NCBI GenBank assembly: GCA_050700835.1
Contig: JBOHDX010000114.1
Coordinates: 1 to 64,000, forward strand
Direction of reading: 5' to 3'
DNA: 64,000 nucleotides
From: JBOHDX01 sp050700835
GTDB lineage: Bacteria > Actinomycetota > Actinomycetes > Propionibacteriales > Nocardioidaceae
Each line of letters opens with the position of its first letter. Position 1 is the stretch's first letter. The notes under the pieces were generated by a model. It searched no databases, was not told where the DNA came from, and saw only the letters and a list, made by a program, of their open reading frames with translations. Position numbers and translations under genes: made by a program. Shown here in pieces: positions 1 to 7,145 of this stretch.

Positions 1-127
1 TTTCAACGCCTTCAAGCAGTGGCGCGGCCTGGCCAGCCGCTACGACAAACTCGCCGTGAACTACCGCGGCGGCGCAGTGCTTCGGGCAATCCTCATCTGG
101 ACCAACGACTTATGCGTCACGCCCTAG
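1..127 (+). pseudogene. IS5-family transposase, C-terminal tail (runs off left edge)
   Basis: Reading from base 2 gives about 41 codons up to TAG at 125-127. The peptide contains FNAFKQWRGLASRYDK followed by a small-residue stretch, which resembles the extreme C terminus of IS5-type DDE transposases (known pattern: FN..KQWRG.A.RYDK). Only the tail lies in the window, so an intact element beginning upstream cannot be told from a remnant. No terminal inverted repeat or target duplication can be assigned after the stop. It marks the left border of a region with many accessory genes. Confidence 0.7.
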
Positions 128-201
128 CCGTTACCCGCTGCCGAGCAAGGTCACCGGCTCGCTCGTCGTTCGGCCCTGACCGCGGCCTTCGTCGATGGCC
201 A

Positions 202-750
202 CTAGCCGCCACTCCCGGACTGCTCCACGGCGACCCATCCAGGCTGGCGCTCGGCGCGCTGGTAGACACCCAGCAGTTCGCCGTGTTCACCGAAGAGGGT
301 CAGCCTGCCGTTCACCAACCGTACGCTCCGCGCTCTGGTCATCACTGCCACATTGGGGAGGCGGTTCTCGTCGGCTCTTCTCTCACAGCGCCGCGTGGTC
401 GTGGCGAACAGCTCAGCGCGGAACCGGCCGGCCCGGCTCACGCGATAGTGAAAGCTGTCGATGTTGCAGCCGTTGGAGCCTCCTGCCAACCGACCCCGTA
501 GGTGGAAGAAGAACTCGGGTCGTTGGCCATCCACCGTGCGAAGGCTCGTCACGTCCCGCCCGAGGAGACTGGTCGGCCTCCACTCACCCACGAGGTCGCG
601 CGCCGCCACCGGCCCGTTCGCGCTCGGCGAAACGGTCTGCGTTGATGGAGACTGCGGCGCGGCTGGCTCCCGCGTGGCCACTTCGTTCGCGCAGCCGCAC
701 AACGTGGTGACCACCGTCAGCCCGGCCAACGTTCTGGCGATTCTCGGCAT
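202..750 (-). CDS. META-domain lipoprotein
   Basis: This is a 182-residue protein with an N-terminal lipoprotein signal: a short basic start (MPRIAR), a hydrophobic run and the lipobox-like TTLCGC with Cys at about residue 20. It should therefore be anchored on the outer face of the membrane. A Ser/Pro/Thr-rich linker follows. The body, starting about residue 53 (LVGEWRPTSL), looks like a META/HslJ-type domain, with the typical G.NGCN motif (GGSNGCN) and a later Arg/Glu-rich C-terminal strand. META domains occur in heat-shock and stress-associated proteins of unclear biochemistry. The ATG at 750 is used. The gene stands alone between the transposase remnant and a divergent YjbR-like gene. Confidence 0.7.
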   Translation of the reverse strand: MPRIARTLAGLTVVTTLCGCANEVATREPAAPQSPSTQTVSPSANGPVAARDLVGEWRPTSLLGRDVTSLRTVDGQRPEFFFHLRGRLAGGSNGCNIDSFHYRVSRAGRFRAELFATTTRRCERRADENRLPNVAVMTRARSVRLVNGRLTLFGEHGELLGVYQRAERQPGWVAVEQSGSGG

Positions 751-855
751 CCGGCGCCCCCAGTAGTGCCGTCGAAGATGATCACCCGCAATGCGGGGTA
801 CCGCTGTCCGACCCGGCGCTTACGCTGTCTCCGCGGTGACTATCCGGGAGGAACG

Positions 856-1275
856 ATGGCTGACGCGGACGACGTACGCCGGGCAGCGCTGGCACTGCCG
901 CACGTGGAGGAGATCGACAGCGATGGTTTCGACTTCCGGGTGGCAAACAAGGGGTTCGTCTGGTCCTACCCCGAACGCCGGCCGGGCCTGCCGAGGCTGA
1001 TCCGGACCGACATTGCGGTGTTGTTCGTCGGTGACGAGGCCGAGAAGCAGGCCCTGCTTCTCGGTGAGCCGGAGGTCTTCTTCACGGCATCCGCCTACGA
1101 CGGATGGCCGCTGGTGATGCTGCGGCTGGAGCAGGTGGACATTCGGCGCCTGGGCGAGCTCGTGACCGACGCCTGGCGGATGCGCGCCCCCGCCCCGATC
1201 GTCGCTGGTCTCGACGACTCCGAACGCGTCAGCGTTCCTCGACCAGCTGGTTCGCGTGTCCGCGACGGGCGATGA
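856..1275 (+). CDS. MmcQ/YjbR-like DNA-binding-fold protein
   Basis: The ORF gives 139 residues starting at ATG 856, chosen because GGGAGGAA lies immediately upstream. The sequence has the YjbR/MmcQ layout: an N-terminal helix with ALPHVEE, then FRVANKGFVW, a hydrophobic strand with VLFVGDEAEKQALL, and the late FFTASAYDGWPLVML block before a C-terminal helix. The family is often annotated as a cytoplasmic DNA-binding-like fold, but the molecular role is unknown. The last 47 bases overlap the 3' end of the convergent MFS gene. The Arg/Ser-rich final residues may just be read-through into that overlap. Confidence 0.7.
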   Translation: MADADDVRRAALALPHVEEIDSDGFDFRVANKGFVWSYPERRPGLPRLIRTDIAVLFVGDEAEKQALLLGEPEVFFTASAYDGWPLVMLRLEQVDIRRLGELVTDAWRMRAPAPIVAGLDDSERVSVPRPAGSRVRDGR

Positions 1276-2782
1276 CCTCGGCCACGACGGACACCACCGC
1301 AGCGAGCAGGATCAACGCGGCCGACAGGGCCAGCGCGACGTCCAGGCCGCTCTGGAAAGCGGAGTACGTCGCCCGGATGACCTTGTCGACGATCGGGCCG
1401 TACGCTGCCGATGCTCCTGAGTCGCCACCGTTGGGCACCTGACCGCTTTCGATCGCGTCAATGATGATCGACTGGAAGTTCGCGGGGATTCCGAGGTGGT
1501 CGAGCCGGTCGGTGAGACCACTGGTGAGGTTCGCGTTGACCAGCCCACCGAGGGTGGCCACGCCGATGACGGCACCGAGCTGGCGGGTGGTGTTGGTGGC
1601 CGCCGCCGCCATCCCCGCGTGCGCTGCCGGGACCTCGTCGAGGACCGCCGAGGCCAAAGGGACCACCGCCATCCCGAAGCCGAGCCCGGCGATCGCGAGC
1701 GACGCCATGAGCGCCAGGGATCCCGGGTGACTGGACAGATTCATCCGGGTGAGAAGGATTCCCCCCGCGGCTATCACGCAGCCAAGGATCATCGGAAGCT
1801 GCGCGCCGGCGCCGGCGACCCAACGGCCGGTGACCAGCGAGCCGGCGATGATGGCCACCGCCATCGGGGAGAAGACCGCCGCGGTACGCCATCCGGAGTA
1901 GCCGACGACCTCTTGGAGGTAGAGCGCGGTGAAGAAGAAGATGGCGAAGAGCCCGAAGTAGATCGCGAACGCGACCAGCAGAGCGCTGCCCACCCGTGGC
2001 AGCCTGAGGTAACGCCCGTCGAGCAGCGGACTGACCGCGCGTGACTCGACGACGACAAACGCAATCAGGGCGACTCCGCTGAGAACGAACAACGTCACGA
2101 CGTGAGCCGCGTCGTACCCGTCCTGCTCGCCGGTGATGGCCGCGAAGATCAGGCAGCCGAGGAACGCGACGCCCAGCACCGTGCCGGGAAGGTCGAATCG
2201 CCCCACAGCCGTGACCCGGCTCTCCGGCACCCACCTCGCGACCACGGCGATCAGCGCGAGGCTGACGACCACGTTGAACACGAACACCGCGCGCCAGGAG
2301 GTCGCGCCCACGAGCAGGCCGCCGATCACCGGCCCGAGCGCGAGCGCCAGCCCGGAGACCGCGGCCCAGACCCCGACCGCGCGTGCCCGGAGTCGCGGAT
2401 CGGGGAACTGGTGCCTGATCACAGCCAGAGTGCCTGGCTCCGACCCGGCCGCACCCAGCCCCATGACTGCACGCCCCAGGATCACCATCCAGACACCCGT
2501 CGCGACCGCCGCGACCAGCGACCCTACGCAGAACACCGCCAGTCCGGCCATCATCACGCGCCGGTGTCCGATCCGGTCACCGAGCGAGCCCGCGGCCAGC
2601 ATCAGGCTGGCGAACACCAGCGTGTAACCGTTGACCACCCACTGCAGCTGGACCACTCCGGCGCTGAGGCCGGACTGCACGCTCGACAGGGCGACGCTGA
2701 CGATCGTGGTGTCGAGAAAGGTCAGGAACAGCACCGCGCTGACAGCGGCCAGGCTTCTGCGAGCGTTGTCAGGCGCGGGCAC
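1229..2782 (-). CDS. DHA2-family MFS multidrug exporter (EmrB/QacA type)
   Basis: This is a 517-residue polytopic membrane protein with roughly 14 hydrophobic segments, as expected of DHA2 proton-coupled drug exporters. Recognisable elements are FLDTTIVSVALSSVQ in TM1 (motif D1), QWVVNGYTLVFASLMLAAGSLGDRIGHRR covering TM2 and motif A (positions about 47-76), and the motif-C-like GPVIGGLLVG in TM5. A typical product exports amphipathic drugs or dyes. The substrate cannot be inferred. A lipoprotein gene lies 30 bp upstream on the same strand and could share a transcript. No dedicated TetR/MarR regulator is adjacent. Confidence 0.85.
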   Translation of the reverse strand: MPAPDNARRSLAAVSAVLFLTFLDTTIVSVALSSVQSGLSAGVVQLQWVVNGYTLVFASLMLAAGSLGDRIGHRRVMMAGLAVFCVGSLVAAVATGVWMVILGRAVMGLGAAGSEPGTLAVIRHQFPDPRLRARAVGVWAAVSGLALALGPVIGGLLVGATSWRAVFVFNVVVSLALIAVVARWVPESRVTAVGRFDLPGTVLGVAFLGCLIFAAITGEQDGYDAAHVVTLFVLSGVALIAFVVVESRAVSPLLDGRYLRLPRVGSALLVAFAIYFGLFAIFFFTALYLQEVVGYSGWRTAAVFSPMAVAIIAGSLVTGRWVAGAGAQLPMILGCVIAAGGILLTRMNLSSHPGSLALMASLAIAGLGFGMAVVPLASAVLDEVPAAHAGMAAAATNTTRQLGAVIGVATLGGLVNANLTSGLTDRLDHLGIPANFQSIIIDAIESGQVPNGGDSGASAAYGPIVDKVIRATYSAFQSGLDVALALSAALILLAAVVSVVAEVIARRGHANQLVEER

Positions 2783-2812
2783 GACCGGCTCCAGGATCGC
2801 CTACCGGCCGGC

Positions 2813-3358
2813 TCACTTTGTGGTCGGCGTCGACGCGCTGCACAAGGCCGGGGCCGCGCCTTCGAGCGTGAGCAGCGCACAGAACGTCGTCGCACCGACC
2901 TTCCAGTGCCCGCCCTCGTTCACCGCGACACCGGACTGGTTCTTCAGCGCCGGGGTTCCGGCCAGCAAGACGGTATAGACGACCTTGGCGCGGGTCGACG
3001 TCACCATGCTCACCGACGAAACCGTCGCCGTTGTGCTCTTCGAGATAGGGGACCCGGCCTGCGCCTGGATGGTCGACGCGAAGGCGGGACCATTCTGGAC
3101 CAGCGCGATCTTCTCGGCCGCCGTGCTCTTTCCACTGAAGAATTGGGTGTACACCGTGGTGATCTCCGCCGTCGCTCCCGTGCCCGAGGAGGTGGGAGAC
3201 GTCGCCGTGGTGGAGGGTGTGGGCGTCGTCGAGGTCGTGGTCGTGGTCGTCGGTCCGGGGCCGCTGCCTCCGCACCCGGTCGCTGCCAGCGCCACCGCCA
3301 GGGCGACGGCGCCCAGGGCCAGTCGCGCCCGGATCTCGGACCACGCCGCGTGCTCCAT
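2813..3358 (-). CDS. Putative lipoprotein with Thr-rich linker
   Basis: The start at 3358 gives 181 residues (MEHAAWSEIRARLALG). An in-frame ATG at 3439 would add 27 residues of non-signal-like sequence and is less likely. A hydrophobic segment leads to ATGCGGS, a lipobox-like site at about residue 28, then a long Thr/Ser/Pro linker. The C-terminal 110 residues have the look of a small NTF2-like or low-molecular-weight antigen domain (ITTVYTQFFSGKSTAAEKIALVQNG, then a closing HWKVG motif). I do not recognise a named family. It is probably membrane-anchored and could be cotranscribed with the downstream MFS exporter. Confidence 0.65.
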   Translation of the reverse strand: MEHAAWSEIRARLALGAVALAVALAATGCGGSGPGPTTTTTTSTTPTPSTTATSPTSSGTGATAEITTVYTQFFSGKSTAAEKIALVQNGPAFASTIQAQAGSPISKSTTATVSSVSMVTSTRAKVVYTVLLAGTPALKNQSGVAVNEGGHWKVGATTFCALLTLEGAAPALCSASTPTTK

Positions 3359-3565
3359 GTCAGTCGCCCACCCGTTTCCGTCAGCATGCAACCGTGCTTC
3401 GTTCTGCATAGCACCTGTTGAGCCTCGACCAGCCGGCACGCGCCGACGGCGTCTGCGTGGCAGATGTCGACAGCGTACGACGGCCGCTCGCTATCCGTGA
3501 CCGAGAAGGGCCGCCGCGGCTGCCAAGCCGAGGGACAGCGGCGGCGCGGTGACTAACGTACGCGG

Positions 3566-4477
3566 ATGAGCTCCCCGTCGGTTGCCGGACTGTCATTGCA
3601 CTTCTGCAGCGATCCGGCCGAGTTCCTCGGCGAGGCGGGTGACCACCTTGCCGCTGACCCGGTAGTCAGCACCGTGGTGACAACGGTGGCCCACCGGGCT
3701 GAGCCACAGCCGGCCGACGTGACTGGGCAGCTCCATCGTCATTGGTGGTTGGTGGTCCTCGACGACTCAGGCGCCGTGGTCGGGGCCGGGATGAGAACGG
3801 CGACGTTCGCCCCGTACCCGCCGTTCCTGCTGCCGATGCCGGACAAGGCGGCGATGGCCCTGGGTCGCACGTTGCACGAGCGCGGGGAGGAGGTGCGCGG
3901 GATCAACGGGGCGCTGCCCGCGGTGCAGTTGTGCGCCGCCGAACTGGCCCGGCTCGGCGGGGGCCGCGTCGAGGTCGAACGGCACACGCGGTTGCACGAG
4001 CTCGGCGAGTTGGCGCCGCCGGCGTTGGTGCCGGGTGGGCTTGTGGCGGCGACTGAGGACGACGTGGACCTGGTGATCGCGTGGTTCGCCGCGTTCATGG
4101 GCGACGCCGATGAGCAGGCGGGCCGCCCTCGCGGTGCCAGTGCGCACGAAGTGCCTGATCGACCGGAGATGCTGAGCCGGCTGCGAGCCGGGCGGCTGTG
4201 GTTCTGGGTCGATGGGGCCGGTGAGAAGGTGCACCTGACCGGCGTCAACCCACCGTCGTTCGGAGTGGCTCGCTTGGGCCCGGTGTTCACGCCGTCGGCA
4301 CAGCGTGGTCGCGGCTGGGCCAGCAACGCGGTGGCCGAGGTCTCGCGGCGGCTTCAGGCGAGTGGTGCGCGGGTCTGCCTGTTCACCGACCAGGAGAACC
4401 CGACCTCCAACAAGATCTATGGCGCCCTCGGCTATCGGCCGGTGGTCGACATGGCCAACGTTCGCATCGTCGTCTGA
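3566..4477 (+). CDS. GNAT-family N-acetyltransferase
   Basis: The protein has 303 residues. The C-terminal half carries the acetyl-CoA-binding GNAT core: a beta-strand GVARLGPVFTP, then QRGRGWAS (motif A, R/QxxGxG/A) near residue 246, a following helix, and ENPTSNKIYGALGYRPV, the motif-B Asn/Tyr region, close to the C terminus. The N-terminal half has weaker GNAT-like features (HWWLVVLDDSGAVVGAG), so a degenerate tandem GNAT arrangement is possible. It should transfer an acetyl group from acetyl-CoA to an amine, but the substrate is unknown. The ATG at 3566 has no strong ribosome-binding site, but upstream in-frame sequence is not protein-like. Confidence 0.8.
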   Translation: MSSPSVAGLSLHFCSDPAEFLGEAGDHLAADPVVSTVVTTVAHRAEPQPADVTGQLHRHWWLVVLDDSGAVVGAGMRTATFAPYPPFLLPMPDKAAMALGRTLHERGEEVRGINGALPAVQLCAAELARLGGGRVEVERHTRLHELGELAPPALVPGGLVAATEDDVDLVIAWFAAFMGDADEQAGRPRGASAHEVPDRPEMLSRLRAGRLWFWVDGAGEKVHLTGVNPPSFGVARLGPVFTPSAQRGRGWASNAVAEVSRRLQASGARVCLFTDQENPTSNKIYGALGYRPVVDMANVRIVV

Positions 4478-4601
4478 CGCCCCGCGGCGCAAGGCCCGCG
4501 AGTGAGCTCCGCAAGGGTTTGGGCGACCCGCAGCGGGGTAAGGCACAGAGGCCGAGCCTGCTCCGTGGCGCCCCGGCATCGCCCGCCGACGAAGGAGTGA
4601 C

Positions 4602-6443
4602 ATGTCCTCCCACCTGCCGTTCCAGCCCCGCAGGTCTCGCACATCGCCGGCCCGGAAGAGAACCGTCTCCAGCGTGGCGTTGTTCGCCACCGGCACCGTC
4701 GCCGTCTCCCTGGCTCTGGGCGCAGGGACTGCCGGGGGCCAGTCCCCCGCGTCGCCCCGTACTCACATGAGGATGACGACGACTCCCATCAAGCACGTCA
4801 TCGTGGTCATCGGCGAGAACCACTCGTTCGACAACGTGTTCGCCACATTCCGTGCCGCGAACGGCGAGCCCGTCAGGAACCTGCTGTCGGAGGGGATCGT
4901 CAAGGGCAACGGCTCGCCCGGTCCGCATGTGCGCAGAGCGCGGCAACGCCTCGCCAGGGACACGACGGTGTATCGGCTCCACCCCACCAAGACGGGCGCG
5001 TACGCAAAGCTGCCGGCACCGAGCACGACCTACATCTCCGGGGCCTGCGACGGCGGCCAGCCGCAGAACGCGCCGGACAACCGATTCCCGCGGCTCCCGA
5101 ACGCTCCCTTCCAGCTCACGAGGTACGTCCCGTACCACGCCACCGCACCGGGCTGTCCCGAGCCTGGTGCCTGGGTGGGTGACCCGCTGCACCGCTTCTA
5201 CCAGATGTGGCAGCAGAACGACGGGAACCGGCATGACCAGTACGTGTGGACGGCCAACACCGCCGGCGACGACAACGGCGCGGTCCCACCCGCGCCGATC
5301 TCGCAGGGAGCGGTGAGCATGGGCTTCTACAACGTCCGCCACGGCGACGCGCCGCTGCTCACCGCGCTGGCGCGCCGGTACGCCATGTCCGACAACTACC
5401 ACCAAGCGGTGATGGGTGGGACCGGGGTCGACCACTATCTGCTCGGCACCGGCGACTTCCCGTACTACCAGAACGCCAGGGGCCGGCCGACCCGGCCGCC
5501 GCGGAGCCAGATCGAGAACCCGAACCCGCTGCACGGCTACAACAACGCCTACACCAACGACGGCTACGCGGGCGGCTCCTACACGGACTGCTCGAACCCC
5601 AACGCCCCCGGCGTCGCGGCGATCATGCGCCAGATCAAGGCCGGTCGCGCGTGGAACGGCGGGGACTGCGCGCCGCACCACTTCTACCTGCTGAACAACT
5701 ACAACCCGGCCTACAACGCCAACGGCACACGGGTCGACACCACGAAGTTCCCGTTCACAGTGCCTCCTCAGACCACTCCCGACATCGGCAGCGAACTCAG
5801 TGCCCATCACGTGACGTGGGGGTTCTTCGGGCAGGGTCTTCAAGCACACAACAGGCAGGGCCCGACGTACTGCGCGATCTGCAACCCGTTCCAGTACAGC
5901 AAGGCGATCATGACGAACCCCCGACTGCGGGCCAACATCAAGCCCTACAAGGCGTTTCTCGCCGATGCCAGGGCCGGGACGCTTCCTGCAGTGAGCTACG
6001 TGAAGCCCAGCATCACCTTCGACGGGCACCCGGCGTCGTCGACGCTCGCTGCGTTCGAGAGCTTCCTACACCGCACTCTGCGTGCCGCCATGGCCAACCG
6101 CAGGGAATGGGCGTCGACGGCCGTGTTCGTCACCATGGACGAGAGCGGCGGCTACTACGACTCGGGCTACATGGCACCGCTCACCTTCTTCGGGGACGGG
6201 CCGAGGGTGCCGATGATTGTTGTATCTCCATGGGCGAAACGACACTTTGTGAGCCACCGCTACGACGACCATGCGTCGATCCTCAAGTTTATCGAACGCA
6301 ACTGGAGCCTGCGCCCGCTGACGTCGCGCAGTCTGGACAACCTGCCCAATCCAGTGACGGCACTCGGTCACCCCTACGTGCCTGTGAATGGTCCGGCGGT
6401 CGGCGACCTGATGAACTACTTCACCTTCTCCAGAACTGACTGA
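4602..6443 (+). CDS. Secreted phosphoesterase (phospholipase C / acid phosphatase superfamily)
   Basis: The ORF gives 613 residues. A basic N-terminal region is followed by a hydrophobic core (about residues 25-45) ending in small residues, consistent with export. The start is well placed after GAAGGAG. The catalytic domain shows the family landmarks: VVIGENHSFDNVF near residue 70 (Glu/Asn metal and phosphate ligands), TMDESGGYYD (Asp-Glu pair) near 513, and the late FVSHRYDDHASILKFIE (His-Asp ligands). These belong to the PF04185 phosphoesterase family, which hydrolyses phosphate mono- or diesters such as phospholipids. The exact substrate is not readable. A small inverted repeat just after the stop separates it from the convergent OsmC gene. 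Confidence 0.85.
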   Translation: MSSHLPFQPRRSRTSPARKRTVSSVALFATGTVAVSLALGAGTAGGQSPASPRTHMRMTTTPIKHVIVVIGENHSFDNVFATFRAANGEPVRNLLSEGIVKGNGSPGPHVRRARQRLARDTTVYRLHPTKTGAYAKLPAPSTTYISGACDGGQPQNAPDNRFPRLPNAPFQLTRYVPYHATAPGCPEPGAWVGDPLHRFYQMWQQNDGNRHDQYVWTANTAGDDNGAVPPAPISQGAVSMGFYNVRHGDAPLLTALARRYAMSDNYHQAVMGGTGVDHYLLGTGDFPYYQNARGRPTRPPRSQIENPNPLHGYNNAYTNDGYAGGSYTDCSNPNAPGVAAIMRQIKAGRAWNGGDCAPHHFYLLNNYNPAYNANGTRVDTTKFPFTVPPQTTPDIGSELSAHHVTWGFFGQGLQAHNRQGPTYCAICNPFQYSKAIMTNPRLRANIKPYKAFLADARAGTLPAVSYVKPSITFDGHPASSTLAAFESFLHRTLRAAMANRREWASTAVFVTMDESGGYYDSGYMAPLTFFGDGPRVPMIVVSPWAKRHFVSHRYDDHASILKFIERNWSLRPLTSRSLDNLPNPVTALGHPYVPVNGPAVGDLMNYFTFSRTD

Positions 6444-6452
6444 CACGAACAC

Positions 6453-6478
6453 CTGACGTCCGTCCGCTCCGACGTCAG
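6453..6478. terminator. Short inverted repeat between convergent genes
   Basis: CTGACGTC at 6453-6460 pairs exactly with GACGTCAG at 6471-6478 across a 10-base spacer. It sits between the phosphoesterase stop (6443) and overlaps the OsmC stop codon (6475-6477). The position and symmetry fit a weak bidirectional terminator. There is no U-tract, as is common in high-GC actinobacteria. Confidence 0.4.
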
Positions 6479-6978
6479 CCGCGGTGCACGACGAAACGCC
6501 CGCTGTCGCGAAGACTCTGCCCGACCACGCAGTAGGTCTCGGTGGCTCGGGCGAGGCGCTCCAGTGACGCGTCATCGGCCTCGGTGTCGACGTCAACGGT
6601 GACGACGACGTCGTGGACTCCGACGGGGACCAGCGGGTCCATCCCCAGAGTTCCGCGCGCGTCGAACACTCCTTCGGCATGCAGCGTGACCGAACGCAGG
6701 ACTACTCCCATCGCGGTCGCGACGGCACGCAGCGTCACTCCGGTGCAGGCCAGCAATGCCTCCAGCAGCATGTCCCCCGAACACGCGTCGCTCCCGTCGC
6801 CGCCGACGGCCTCGTGCAGTCCGGCTCGCACCGGACCTGCCCACCCGTTCACGGTGCAGGTGACTCCGCTGTCGCGGAAGTCGGCGTGCGCACCCAACGG
6901 CGTGCGAGCACTCGAGGGGTCGGACCGGAACCGCTGCTTCAGCGGTGCCTGCTTCTCGCGCAAGGTGGCGGCGTCCAT
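6475..6978 (-). CDS. OsmC-family peroxiredoxin-like protein
   Basis: The 167-residue protein has the OsmC fold signature. A Cys-containing helix (CSGDMLLEALLACTG, about residues 69-83) follows the GG(D/N) loop, and a late helix carries ETYCVVGQSLR, corresponding to the second redox Cys. OsmC/Ohr proteins reduce organic hydroperoxides through this Cys pair and are induced by oxidative or osmotic stress. The first Cys region has two cysteines (CSGDM and LACTG), and I cannot tell which is peroxidatic. The ATG at 6978 has only a weak upstream ribosome-binding site. A hairpin-rich gap separates it from the E1 gene on the same strand. Confidence 0.8.
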   Translation of the reverse strand: MDAATLREKQAPLKQRFRSDPSSARTPLGAHADFRDSGVTCTVNGWAGPVRAGLHEAVGGDGSDACSGDMLLEALLACTGVTLRAVATAMGVVLRSVTLHAEGVFDARGTLGMDPLVPVGVHDVVVTVDVDTEADDASLERLARATETYCVVGQSLRDSGRFVVHRG

Positions 6979-7073
6979 GTCTGAGTGTCCGTCTCGCCTT
7001 GTCCCGGTTCAACCCTCGCCGAACCGTCGCCGGTTCTCACTCGGGATGAGTGGCTCGGTCCCATCCGAAGGAT

Positions 7074-7129
7074 GAGATCACACTCTCGTACCGAAAAGTG
7101 GCGTGCGACCGGTACCGGAGTGTGATCTC
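7074..7129. repeat. Intergenic inverted repeat with GAGATCACACTC arms
   Basis: Two 20-base arms, 7074-7093 and 7110-7129, pair at 18 of 20 positions around a 16-base spacer. The outer 12 bases, GAGATCACACTC, are perfectly complementary. It lies just downstream of the E1 gene stop (7146, minus strand), so it may terminate that transcript. The outer arm sequence recurs in palindromes at 42803 and 49390. A second small repeat, GAACCG/CGGTTC, lies at 7021-7036. Confidence 0.7.
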
Positions 7130-7145
7130 GCGGTGCGACCATCGG

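Noticed and set aside
4383..6029. Long open frame antisense to the phosphoesterase
   Set aside because: Val/Arg-rich shadow frame without motifs, opposite a clearly recognisable secreted phosphoesterase.
7021..7036. GAACCG-TCGC-CGGTTC as a LexA (SOS) box
   Set aside because: Actinobacterial LexA sites have GAAC-N4-GTTC; here the GAAC and GTTC halves are 8 bases apart and no promoter or SOS gene follows.
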